Below, in pieces: positions 7,815-15,418 of a stretch of 15,418 nt of DNA (position 1 is its first letter; each line of letters begins with the position of its first letter). Position numbers and translations under genes: made by a program. Below the pieces are notes generated by a model that saw only the letters and a program-made list of their open reading frames with translations, had not been told where the DNA came from and made no database searches. The stretch is from an uncultured Ruminococcus sp. (lineage in GTDB: Bacteria; Bacillota; Clostridia; Oscillospirales; Acutalibacteraceae), in the NCBI GenBank assembly GCA_945632055.1, contig CALZCU010000002.1, positions 1 through 15,418 of the forward strand, given 5' to 3'.

Positions 7815-10800
7815 TCAGCCCTTTGCCGAATCGTCAAGAGAGTCGATTATTCCTGCAAGAAACCGCTGAATATCGGTTACATTCTTAACATCAATTTTGC
7901 CTGATGCGTCTGTAACAATTGCATTGCACCTCTGAATGGGTGTAAGCTCAGTAATGCCTGCAAGGTACTTGCTGATAAGCGTTGCGTCCTGAATATTCAC
8001 CCTGCCGTCGAGGTTTACATCGCCCTTCAGGAATATGCTGTAATCAAAGGCATCTTTTATTTCAACAGGCTCTTCCCTGCCTATGTCAACAAATCTCAGT
8101 CCTGTCTGTGCCGCATAGCTTTCCGCTGCAGTTGAAGCATAACCGTTGATTGTAAAATCGGGAATATCAATTGCTTTGAAGTCAACCTCCCACATACCCG
8201 TTGTTCCGAACGCAAATTCGCCTATTGACTCAATATTCCTTCCGAGTGTAACGCTTCTGAATGAACATCCTCTGAACGCTCCATCACTTATCTCTCTCAG
8301 ACTTTCGGGGAATACGGGAGAGGTCAGAGCTTTGCAGGAGGAAAATGCCTGCGAGCCTATAGTTTCCAGCTCGTTTCCGAATTTTATTTCTTTCAGATTA
8401 ATACAATTTGCAAATGCCGACTGACCGATTGTTTTAAGCGAGTCGGGAAGTGAAACTGAAACAAGCTCACTGCAATTGTAAAACGCCGGACCGTCTATTG
8501 CTGTTACGCCCTCGCAAAGCGTGATTGATTCCAGCAAAGGCATATTGTCGAACAAGCCTGACGAAATAATCGATATTGTTCCCGGAATGGTCAATGAGGT
8601 AATATTCCGATATCCTTCACTGCTGTTTGAAAAGTCCTGCGTAAAGCCTTTTACGGTAAGTCCGTACAGCTCAGAGGGAATTACCATTTCCTGTGACACT
8701 CCGTAATATCCGTCAAGCAGAACCTCACGGGTTTCAATATCGCCCTTAGCGGTGTATACAAGCGGTTTTTCCGTATCATAAACAACCTTAACAAGAATAT
8801 CACCGCTTTTTGAATCAATACTAAAGCTGTTACCCGATTTTGTGAACGAGGTCTGCTCTGATTCAAGATTTGTAATCTCTCCGATAAAGCTCTCTATCAC
8901 ACACTCCTTGTCGGTCAGCTTTATTTGCGGAACAAAACCGTTGCCGAAGTATTCTGAATAAGCCGAAACAGATAATCCGCTGTTGTTGCTTATTCCGTTC
9001 TGCGAGTACAGCTCAACCTGAGCTTCGGTGCAGTTGTTGATGTTCGGAGAAATTGAGTATCCGTAAAAATATGTATTTGCACTGTTGTTGCCGTAAATTT
9101 TAGTATTCTTTATACTGCAATCCTCAATTGTCAGCTCTGAGAAATAGCCGCAAAATGATGCCGCCATTAATTCAGCCTTGATTTTTGCATTATCAATACT
9201 GCAATTCTGAATTACAGAATTATCAGCGTTTGACGCTATCAAACAGGCTGAGCCCTTTGAATCAATGCTGAAATCGGAAAACGATATATTTTTGATTGTT
9301 GCACCGGAAAGTATGCCGAATATGCTTGCATTGTTCTGAAAATCACCTGTCATAGTGAAGTTCTTAAATGAGTGACCGTTACCGTCAAAAACTCCCTTAA
9401 ACGGAGCTTTGGTGAAAATTTGGTTTATTTCATTACCGCCGAAATCAATGTCTGCATTTACGACAATTTTCTTTATGTTTTTATCTCTGTTATTCTCAAC
9501 TCTGTTGTAAAGCTCATAATAATCCTCGGCAGTATTAATTGTGTATGAAAAATAAGCAATTTCATCCATTTTGTCTTTCAGCAGACAGCAGTTATTATCA
9601 ACCGTATTCTGCGATACACTGCCGTCATTAATTACAGTCTTTGCCTGACTTATCTGATTATTGAGCCTGCGTATGGTGTCGGCGTCAACAGCAGGGTCGG
9701 GCGTAATTGCTTCTGCTTCTTTGACAAGAGCCTCAAGCTGAGATTTATCCGCTCCGTTTATGTTCGAGGTGAAAGCCTTTATTGCGGCACAGCCGAATGT
9801 GTTGTCATCTGCAACATCAATCCACTGTCCGTCCTTTAAGCTCATACTTGCACCGTGAAGCTCGTTCTCATTGTCGCCTTTATGCTTTAGTAAAAGGTCT
9901 GATTTCTTATTTATTACAACGGAAAATGTATCGCCTGCATCAAAGCTTATTCCGTCGGGGCAGTCAATATTATAGATACCCGTAAAATCCTCCGATGCGT
10001 CAAATCGGGACATAAGCTCTCCGTCAACGGGATTTGCAAAGCCCTCATTTAATTTATAGATTTCAACGCTCACATCAAACGCTCCGATTACGGAAAGGCT
10101 TATCTGTTCGAGCCTTTCGGCTGATTTTGCAGTAAAAATATTTGCCGCCGCTTTTTCATCAAATGCAGACTCATCGGTAATCTGATGCTGATAAATGTTG
10201 TCATACTCATCAACGCTCTGCATAGTAAAGCTTGTAAGTCCGTAGGGCGGAGTTTCGTAGGACATCCAGAAGTAACCCTCGTAGCCTTCGGCAGTCGAAC
10301 CGCCGCCCTCGCCCCAGCTGTTCTTGCACAGCCACGCTCCGTCATTTTCGGGCTTCATAAGCGGATTGAAATTATCCCTGCTGAAGCTGTCATCCCAGCC
10401 GACAACTGCAACAACATGGCTTTGATTGCTCGTTCCGTCAATTGAACTGCCGTTGTCATAGTACGCTTCCATACCGTCAACCGTATATGTATTTGAATGG
10501 AAGCAGTTGTAATGAAGGGTCACAGCTCCGCTGTCCATTATCGTTTTTTTAATCAGATTTTTGTCATTTGAAAGCTCTTTATAGTTTCTGAGCCTGTAAT
10601 CGGAGAAAAAACGGAACGCTTCCGAATAGCCTGTATTCCATCCGCTGTACGGCAAAAGGCTTTCGGGATATACTCCGTAGCCCGATGAAAGTCCGGTTGC
10701 AACGAATAACGGAAATCCGCCGCCCGTACCCTTGAGAGGGTCACCGTTGAAATCGTTATAGAATTTCGAGGTTTTATCCTCAAAGTTGGTATGATAGTAC

Positions 10801-11204
10801 CAGGAGTTTCCGCCCTCTGACAAATCAAGCTCGGCAGACGGATTTTCTCCTTCCTTTGAAGCCAATTCAGGCTGTGAAAGAATATTCGACTCAATTGAAG
10901 CGGTTGAGGCAAAATCCCAGCACAAGCCCTCTCCGCCCTGATTTCTGACGGGTGTAACACGCTTTTCATCACGCAAATCGTAGCTTGACGGAAGCAGATT
11001 TTCATCAACCTTAACATCATTATTAAGCTCGGTTATGTCAACCTCATTTCCGTCTCCGTCATAATAAACGGTCAGGTTATTGTGATAAACAGGTTTTATC
11101 ACTCCTATGCCGTTTTCCTTTTCAGCCGCTGTGACAGAAAAAGAGCCTGCACAGCCGCCGACAATAAGTGCAGAGAGAAGAATTGAAATTATTTTCTTAC
11201 GCAT
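7815..11204 (-). CDS. Secreted papain-like cysteine peptidase with BspA leucine-rich repeats and type I dockerin
   Basis: A 1129-residue exported modular protein. A Sec signal peptide spans 1-27 (cleavage plausible after SVTA); VGGC at 15-18 is only a weak lipobox. A C1 papain-like peptidase follows (about 70-320) with Gln89, Cys95 in GLCWDF, His263 in SHVVAV and Asn295 in KNSWGE, so it should be active; there is no full I29 propeptide. Residues 340-480 fit the lectin-like domain often found after such peptidases. A helical segment (485-550) resembles FIVAR-type bundles, 555-750 looks like a right-handed beta-helix, and 850-1010 has BspA-type leucine-rich repeats (LTIPGTISIISSGLF, VSLPDSLKTIGQSAF). 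The dockerin (1060-1122) has a canonical first calcium loop (D1062, N1064, D1066, N1070, D1073) and a weaker second. A cohesin partner is implied. GAGGTG precedes the ATG. The target protein is unknown. Confidence 0.93.
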   Translation of the reverse strand: MRKKIISILLSALIVGGCAGSFSVTAAEKENGIGVIKPVYHNNLTVYYDGDGNEVDITELNNDVKVDENLLPSSYDLRDEKRVTPVRNQGGEGLCWDFASTASIESNILSQPELASKEGENPSAELDLSEGGNSWYYHTNFEDKTSKFYNDFNGDPLKGTGGGFPLFVATGLSSGYGVYPESLLPYSGWNTGYSEAFRFFSDYRLRNYKELSNDKNLIKKTIMDSGAVTLHYNCFHSNTYTVDGMEAYYDNGSSIDGTSNQSHVVAVVGWDDSFSRDNFNPLMKPENDGAWLCKNSWGEGGGSTAEGYEGYFWMSYETPPYGLTSFTMQSVDEYDNIYQHQITDESAFDEKAAANIFTAKSAERLEQISLSVIGAFDVSVEIYKLNEGFANPVDGELMSRFDASEDFTGIYNIDCPDGISFDAGDTFSVVINKKSDLLLKHKGDNENELHGASMSLKDGQWIDVADDNTFGCAAIKAFTSNINGADKSQLEALVKEAEAITPDPAVDADTIRRLNNQISQAKTVINDGSVSQNTVDNNCCLLKDKMDEIAYFSYTINTAEDYYELYNRVENNRDKNIKKIVVNADIDFGGNEINQIFTKAPFKGVFDGNGHSFKNFTMTGDFQNNASIFGILSGATIKNISFSDFSIDSKGSACLIASNADNSVIQNCSIDNAKIKAELMAASFCGYFSELTIEDCSIKNTKIYGNNSANTYFYGYSISPNINNCTEAQVELYSQNGISNNSGLSVSAYSEYFGNGFVPQIKLTDKECVIESFIGEITNLESEQTSFTKSGNSFSIDSKSGDILVKVVYDTEKPLVYTAKGDIETREVLLDGYYGVSQEMVIPSELYGLTVKGFTQDFSNSSEGYRNITSLTIPGTISIISSGLFDNMPLLESITLCEGVTAIDGPAFYNCSELVSVSLPDSLKTIGQSAFANCINLKEIKFGNELETIGSQAFSSCKALTSPVFPESLREISDGAFRGCSFRSVTLGRNIESIGEFAFGTTGMWEVDFKAIDIPDFTINGYASTAAESYAAQTGLRFVDIGREEPVEIKDAFDYSIFLKGDVNLDGRVNIQDATLISKYLAGITELTPIQRCNAIVTDASGKIDVKNVTDIQRFLAGIIDSLDDSAKG

Positions 11205-11259
11205 AATACACCTCGGATTGTCAGTATGTAATCTTTTATTTTTATTTTCCTATATCTGT

Positions 11260-11288
11260 ATTATAATTTATCCGATTGTAAAAGTCTA
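11260..11288 (-). promoter_or_regulatory. Putative promoter of the dockerin peptidase gene
   Basis: Read on the minus strand, TAGACT (11283-11288) and a perfect TATAAT (11260-11265) are 17 bases apart. The start would be about 50 bases before the ATG at 11204. TTGTAG at 11286-11291 is an alternative -35 with a poor 20-base spacing. Confidence 0.5.
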
Positions 11289-11309
11289 CAAATTTTATAA
11301 TTTACTTGA

Positions 11310-11504
11310 AAAACCAAGTTAAAAAATATATACTTTTTATATGATTTGTTTTTTGGAGGCAGCTATAAAACTAAAACAATGAGCGTAAACGAAAGAAAAT
11401 TCAAGGAATATATTGTAAGCAACACAAAATAGCCAAGTGCTTCGACAAGCAATTCGGGCAGACAGATTGATATTATCAAATCTTATTTGCCCGACCATCT
11501 TTAA
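11310..11504 (+). pseudogene. Possible degraded coding remnant in the peptidase-ilvD gap
   Basis: The 413-base gap 11205-11617 has no convincing intact gene. On the plus strand one frame is open from 11310, includes ATG at 11379, and reads MSVNERKFKEYIVSNTK before a TAG at 11430-11432. It then continues in the same frame (PSASTSNSGRQIDIIKSYL) to TAA at 11502. The composition is protein-like and base use is richer than the surrounding AT-rich DNA, suggesting a broken start of a larger gene with one premature stop. The family is not recognisable; the charged, helical start resembles N-termini of integrase core-binding or other DNA-binding proteins only loosely. It could be chance. Confidence 0.25.
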
Positions 11505-11537
11505 GCAGATTCCTATAAAGTAAAATAAAATCAATTC

Positions 11538-11566
11538 TTGATTTTGAATTTTTGATATGATACAAT
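11538..11566 (+). promoter_or_regulatory. Promoter of ilvD
   Basis: TTGATT (11538-11543) and TACAAT (11561-11566) have a 17-base spacer and a TGA extended -10 element. The predicted start near 11573 gives a leader of about 45 bases, too short for a T-box or an attenuator leader, so branched-chain amino acid control would have to act through a DNA-binding protein. Confidence 0.65.
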
Positions 11567-11617
11567 ATAAAGGTATACATATACAATTAACAAAATATAT
11601 CGAAAGGATTGATAATA

Positions 11618-13276
11618 ATGAAAAGCTCAGTTTTAAAGGACGGCATCAATGCCGCTCCTCAGCGTACACTTTTACACGCTTTAGGTCTTACCGATGAAGA
11701 AATCAAAAAGCCTTTAATCGGTATCGTCAGCTCCAAAAACGATATTGTTCCCGGTCATATGAACATTGACAAGGTTGTTGAGGCTGTTAAAATGGGCGTT
11801 GCACTTGCAGGCGGCGTTCCGATTGTATTCCCTGCGATCGCTGTTTGCGACGGCATTGCAATGGGACACGAGGGTATGAAGTATTCTCTTGTTACCCGTG
11901 AGCTTATTGCAGACTCAACCGAGGCTATGGCTAAGGCTCACGCATTTGACGGTCTTGTAATGGTTCCCAACTGCGACAAGAATGTTCCCGGACTTCTTAT
12001 GGCGGCGGCAAGACTCAACATTCCCTCTATCTTTGTCAGCGGCGGTCCTATGCTTGCAGGCAGAGTTGACGGAAAAAAAATCAGCTACTCAACTGTTTCC
12101 GAGGCAGTTTCACGCTTTAAGGTAGGCGAAATTGACGAGGAAAAGCTCAGCGAATATGAAAACAATGCCTGCCCGACCTGCGGCTCCTGCTCGGGTATGT
12201 TCACAGCTAACTCAATGAACTGCCTGACCGAGGTTATCGGTATGGGACTTAAGGGCAACGGCACTGTTCCTGCTGTTTATTCACAAAGAATACAGCTTGC
12301 AAAGCACGCAGGTATGCAGATTATGGAGCTTGTCAGGAACAATATCCGTCCCCGTGACATTATGACAGAGGAAGCCTTCAAAAACGCTCTTACTGTTGAT
12401 ATGGCTCTCGGCTGTTCAACCAACACTATGCTTCACCTCCCTGCTATCGCACACGAGTGCGGAATCGATTTGCATCTTGACATTGCAAACGAAATCTCCG
12501 CTAAAACTCCCAACCTCTGCCACCTTGCTCCTGCCGGCGAGCATTTCATTGAGGAGCTGAACGAAGCAGGCGGAATTTATGCAGTAATGCACGAGCTTAC
12601 AAAGCTTGACCTGCTCAACACCTCGCTTCTCACCTGCACAGGCAAAACTGTCGGCGAGAACATTGAGGGCTGTGAAATCAAGAATACCGAAATCATCAGA
12701 ACTGTTGCAGAGCCTTACAGCAAAACAGGCGGCATTGCAGTTCTCAAGGGCAACCTTGCTCCCGACGGCTGTGTTGTAAAGAGAAGCGCAGTTGCTCAGG
12801 AAATGATGCACCACAAGGGCTTTGCAAGAGTGTTTGACTGCGAGGAGGACGCTCTGAATGCAATCTATGACGGAAAAATCAACGAGGGCGATGTTGTTGT
12901 TATCCGTTACGAGGGTCCCAAGGGCGGTCCGGGAATGAGAGAGATGCTCAATCCTACCTCTGCAATTATGGGAAGCGGCCTCGGCAACTGTGTTGCACTC
13001 ATCACCGACGGCAGATTCTCAGGCGCAACAAGAGGAGCCGCAATCGGTCATGTTTCCCCCGAAGCTGCTGTAGGCGGTCCTATTGCTCTTATTGAGGAGG
13101 GCGACACAATCGAGATTGATATTCCTGCAAACACAATTAATGTACTTGTTTCAGACGAAGAGCTTGCAAGGCGCAAGGCTTTGTGGACTCCCAGAAAACC
13201 GAAAATCACATCGGGCTATCTCTCACGCTATGCAAAGCTTGTTTCCTCAGGCGCACAGGGCGCAGTTCTTGATTAA
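11618..13276 (+). CDS. ilvD: Dihydroxy-acid dehydratase
   Basis: This iron-sulfur enzyme dehydrates 2,3-dihydroxy-isovalerate and 2,3-dihydroxy-3-methylvalerate to the 2-keto acids that lead to valine, leucine and isoleucine. The 552-residue protein has normal length. Key segments are [12 protein letters not shown] (76-87), CDKNVPG (119-125) with cluster ligand Cys119 and Lys121, [10 protein letters not shown] (186-195) with Cys191, [12 protein letters not shown] (265-276), [12 protein letters not shown] (433-444) and [13 protein letters not shown] (461-473). The frame extends to a TTG at 11609, but AAAGGA at 11603-11608 lies nine bases before ATG 11618, which is the better start and matches the family N-terminus. 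It stands alone with its own promoter and terminator; ilvB, ilvN and ilvC are not beside it. Confidence 0.97.
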   Translation: MKSSVLKDGINAAPQRTLLHALGLTDEEIKKPLIGIVSSKNDIVPGHMNIDKVVEAVKMGVALAGGVPIVFPAIAVCDGIAMGHEGMKYSLVTRELIADSTEAMAKAHAFDGLVMVPNCDKNVPGLLMAAARLNIPSIFVSGGPMLAGRVDGKKISYSTVSEAVSRFKVGEIDEEKLSEYENNACPTCGSCSGMFTANSMNCLTEVIGMGLKGNGTVPAVYSQRIQLAKHAGMQIMELVRNNIRPRDIMTEEAFKNALTVDMALGCSTNTMLHLPAIAHECGIDLHLDIANEISAKTPNLCHLAPAGEHFIEELNEAGGIYAVMHELTKLDLLNTSLLTCTGKTVGENIEGCEIKNTEIIRTVAEPYSKTGGIAVLKGNLAPDGCVVKRSAVAQEMMHHKGFARVFDCEEDALNAIYDGKINEGDVVVIRYEGPKGGPGMREMLNPTSAIMGSGLGNCVALITDGRFSGATRGAAIGHVSPEAAVGGPIALIEEGDTIEIDIPANTINVLVSDEELARRKALWTPRKPKITSGYLSRYAKLVSSGAQGAVLD

Positions 13277-13352
13277 TAGTTAATCTGCACAAAATATTAT
13301 CGAAAAATTATAACTTTTGAAGCATTTATTCATCAAAAAAAGCAATCTGCAC

Positions 13353-13393
13353 AATTCACCCTTTACTCTGTTGGGCAAAGGGTGAATTTTTTT
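13353..13393 (+). terminator. Intrinsic terminator of ilvD
   Basis: A perfect 12-bp stem (13353-13364 with 13377-13388) with a 12-base loop is followed by seven T (13387-13393), 77 bases after the ilvD stop. A classical rho-independent terminator. Confidence 0.92.
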
Positions 13394-13410
13394 ATTTCTC
13401 CTTTTTTCGG

Positions 13411-13439
13411 TTGTATATTTTATACAAATATGATATAAT
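13411..13439 (+). promoter_or_regulatory. Upstream promoter P1 of the EF-G-like gene, overlapping a palindrome
   Basis: TTGTAT (13411-13416) and TATAAT (13434-13439) are separated by 17 bases, with TGA before the -10. The -35 lies inside a perfect palindrome, TTGTATA-TTT-TATACAA (13411-13427), which could be an operator. It is one of two promoters 41 bases apart. Confidence 0.5.
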
Positions 13440-13452
13440 AATTTAGACTTAA

Positions 13453-13480
13453 TTCACACAATTGTTGAAATTGATATAAT
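13453..13480 (+). promoter_or_regulatory. Downstream promoter P2 of the EF-G-like gene
   Basis: TTCACA (13453-13458; five of six consensus bases) and TATAAT (13475-13480) have a 16-base spacer and a TGA extended -10. Transcription would start near 13487, about 38 bases before the TTG start codon. The two -10 regions share the core TGATATAATA. Confidence 0.6.
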
Positions 13481-13524
13481 AGTGTCGAATAAACATATTT
13501 TGAGAATGAAAGGAGTTTTCTTTT

Positions 13525-15418
13525 TTGAAACAGTATGATGCTAAAAAAATATTAAATATTGCGCTTGCAGGCCACAGCGGATGCGGAAAAACCTCGGTTG
13601 CAGAGTCAATTCTGTATCTTGCAAAGGCAAGCGACAGACTCGGAAAGATTGCAGACGGCAACACAACGCTCGACTTTGACGCAGAGGAAATCAAAAGACA
13701 GGCGTCAATTATGACCGCTGTTGCTCCGATTGAATGGAAAAACACAAAAATTAACCTCATTGACACTCCCGGTCTTTTTGACTTTGCAGGAGGAGTTGCA
13801 GAGGGAATGAGAGCCGCCGACACTGCTCTTATTGTTGTGTCGGGCAAGGACGGCGTCAGCGTGGGAACGGAAAAGGCTGTTGAAGCCGCAACCAAGGCAG
13901 GACTTACAAAGGTGTTCTTCGTAAACGGTCTGTGCGACGAGGACGCTCGCTTCTACAGAGTTTTTGAAAACCTCAAGGCTACCTTCGGTCCGTCCGTATG
14001 TCCTGTTGTAGTTCCCTACATCGTTAACGGTCAGGCTAATACATATGTCAACCTCTTTGACTACAAGGCTTATGAATATGCACCGGACGGCTCTGTAAAG
14101 CCCACAGCACTTCCCGATATGGGTGCAAGGCTTGAGGGACTTCGAGAGGCTATCAAGGAGGCTGTTGCCGAAACAAGCGAGGAGCTTCTTGACAAGTTCA
14201 TTATGGGTGAGGAATTTACTCCCGAGGAGATTATCCTCGGCGTTAGTCAGGGCGTCAAGGACGGCACAATCTGCCCCGTATTCTGCGGTGACGCTCACAA
14301 CACCTTTGCAATTGACCAGCTTCTGAACAGCCTTACCTGGCTTGCTCCAAGTGCTGCTGACAAGAGCGGCGAAATCGGTGTTGACATTGACGGCGAGCCT
14401 GTTGAGGTTTCCGTCAACGAGAACGGTGCCGCTGCCGCTGTTGTTTTCAAAACAGTTGCCGACCCGTTCATCGGCAGACTGTCATACATCAAGGTCGTTT
14501 CGGGCAAGGTTGCTCCCGACACACCCCTTATCAATATGCGCACGGGCGCTCAGGAAAGAGTAACAAAGGTGCTTGCAATGTGCGGCAAAAAGCAGGTCGA
14601 TGTGGATTACATCGGCGCAGGCGACATCGGCGCAATTCCCAAGCTCACCTCCACCAAAACAGGCGACACACTCTGCTCGCCGCTTCGCAAGGTAGTGCTT
14701 GACGGCATTGACTACCCTGTTTCCTCCTACACAATGGCTATTTACCCTGCAAAGAAGGGCGATGAGGATAAGGTTGCTCAGGCTCTTGCAAAGCTCAGTG
14801 ATGAGGATCCCACAATCAAAGCCGTTACAAATCACGAAACACACGAAATGCTTGTTTCAGGCTTGGGCGAACAGCATCTTGATGTTGTAATTTCAAGGCT
14901 GAAGTCAAAATATAATGTTGACGCTTCGCTTCAGAAGCAGAAAATCGCCTACAGAGAAACTATCCGCAAAAAGGTTTCGGCACAGGGCAGATACAAAAAG
15001 CAGTCGGGCGGTCACGGACAGTTCGGTGATGTATGGATTGAATTTGAGCCGTGCGACTCAGACGATCTGGAATTTGCCGAGCGTGTTGTAGGCGGTGCAG
15101 TTCCCAAAAACTTCTTCCCCGCCGTTGAAAAGGGCTTGCGTGAATCAATCAAAAAGGGTGTGCTTGCAGGCTATCCTACCGTAGGCATCAGGGCAACTCT
15201 CTATGACGGCTCATACCACCCTGTTGACTCCTCGGAAATGTCGTTCAAAACTGCCGCAAGCCTTGCGTACAAGAATGGTATTCCCAACGCTTCTCCGACG
15301 CTTTTAGAGCCTATCGGAAGCCTAAAGGCTTATGTTCCCGACGCTAATATGGGCGATGTTATGGGAGAGGTAAACAAGCGCAGAGGCAGGGTGCTTGGTA
15401 TGTCGCCTGCCGACAACG
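13525..15418 (+). CDS. Elongation factor G-like translational GTPase (paralogue, 3' end outside window)
   Basis: A partial gene: 631 codons are visible of an expected approximately 690. The order is that of EF-G: G domain (about 8-275), domain II (about 300-390), domains III to V after it, including GLGEQHLDVVISRLK and the domain IV segment DGSYHPVDSSEMSF. The P-loop GHSGCGKT (16-23) and DTPG (80-83) are kept. Departures from canonical EF-G: DTPGLFDF has Leu where EF-G has the catalytic His; G4 NKxD is NGLC (134-137); G5 GSA is GDA (255-257); switch I Thr is Ser (KRQASI). These mark it as an EF-G-like paralogue (FusA2-type), which factors without effective GTP hydrolysis also belong to. The start is TTG at 13525, nine bases after AAAGGAG; no in-frame ATG lies nearby. 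Canonical fusA should exist elsewhere. Confidence 0.92.
   Translation, partial: MKQYDAKKILNIALAGHSGCGKTSVAESILYLAKASDRLGKIADGNTTLDFDAEEIKRQASIMTAVAPIEWKNTKINLIDTPGLFDFAGGVAEGMRAADTALIVVSGKDGVSVGTEKAVEAATKAGLTKVFFVNGLCDEDARFYRVFENLKATFGPSVCPVVVPYIVNGQANTYVNLFDYKAYEYAPDGSVKPTALPDMGARLEGLREAIKEAVAETSEELLDKFIMGEEFTPEEIILGVSQGVKDGTICPVFCGDAHNTFAIDQLLNSLTWLAPSAADKSGEIGVDIDGEPVEVSVNENGAAAAVVFKTVADPFIGRLSYIKVVSGKVAPDTPLINMRTGAQERVTKVLAMCGKKQVDVDYIGAGDIGAIPKLTSTKTGDTLCSPLRKVVLDGIDYPVSSYTMAIYPAKKGDEDKVAQALAKLSDEDPTIKAVTNHETHEMLVSGLGEQHLDVVISRLKSKYNVDASLQKQKIAYRETIRKKVSAQGRYKKQSGGHGQFGDVWIEFEPCDSDDLEFAERVVGGAVPKNFFPAVEKGLRESIKKGVLAGYPTVGIRATLYDGSYHPVDSSEMSFKTAASLAYKNGIPNASPTLLEPIGSLKAYVPDANMGDVMGEVNKRRGRVLGMSPADN

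Noticed and set aside
7815..11204. Lipoprotein attachment of the dockerin peptidase through VGGC
   Set aside because: The -2 residue is Gly, a poor lipobox fit, and a normal signal peptidase I site follows; release to a dockerin-bound complex is more consistent with the C-terminal module.
11337..11534. A 65-residue minus-strand hydrophobic frame in the peptidase-ilvD gap
   Set aside because: No ribosome site is near its ATG, the DNA is AT-rich, and the plus strand reads more like a coding remnant over the same bases.
11573..11617. T-box or attenuator leader before ilvD
   Set aside because: The predicted leader is only about 45 bases and lacks a specifier loop, leader peptide or terminator hairpin.
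12416..12814. A 132-residue minus-strand frame opposite ilvD
   Set aside because: It is a shadow of the ilvD reading frame, with no motif and no ribosome site.
13705..14298. A 197-residue minus-strand frame opposite the EF-G-like gene
   Set aside because: The plus strand carries continuous EF-G homology through the whole stretch; the antisense translation has no recognisable domain.
1..15418. CRISPR array, tRNA, rRNA, insertion sequence or prophage genes
   Set aside because: No regularly spaced repeats, cloverleaf-like sequences, rRNA segments, transposase or phage proteins were seen on either strand.

Overview
The window looks like chromosomal DNA from a gut or rumen Clostridia, most likely a Ruminococcus-like member of the Oscillospiraceae. 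The reasons are AT-rich intergenic DNA with consensus sigma-A promoters and strong GGAGG-type ribosome binding sites, a secreted protein ending in a type I dockerin, a clostridial-style EF-G paralogue, and a dispersed double-hairpin repeat at the left edge. The genus is an inference; no rRNA or species marker is present. Most of the window is housekeeping or metabolic, with no phage, insertion sequence, CRISPR array, tRNA or rRNA.

Layout. Positions 1-180 hold a repeat made of two adjacent hairpins and then a long terminator-like hairpin. From 3025 down to 191, four minus-strand genes run in series: hflX (ribosome-associated GTPase), a membrane PAP2 phosphatase, a small unknown protein overlapping it by 14 bases, and a left-handed beta-helix protein related to the GlmU C-terminal domain. 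A divergent region (3026-3164) separates hflX from the plus-strand nadB-nadC pair, which makes quinolinate precursor and nicotinate mononucleotide for NAD synthesis; nadA is not here. A separate promoter with a hairpin leader then drives a GlgX/isoamylase-type glycogen debranching enzyme (5649-7736), ending at a good intrinsic terminator.

On the minus strand, 7815-11204 encodes a 1129-residue secreted modular protein: papain-like cysteine peptidase, probable lectin-like region, short helical segment, beta-helix region, BspA-type leucine-rich repeats and a C-terminal dockerin. It is the most distinctive gene of the window and implies a cohesin-bearing scaffold elsewhere in the genome. The 413-base space to its right holds its promoter, a possible degraded coding remnant and the ilvD promoter.

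ilvD (branched-chain amino acid synthesis) is monocistronic with its own promoter and terminator. The last gene, running off the right edge, is an EF-G-like translational GTPase preceded by two tandem promoters, one overlapping a perfect palindrome. Its G4 and G5 guanine-recognition motifs and its switch II histidine all differ from canonical EF-G, so it is a divergent paralogue and not the main fusA. No complete new multi-gene system is evident; the best leads are the dockerin peptidase, the EF-G paralogue, and the hairpin or palindrome elements in the leaders.
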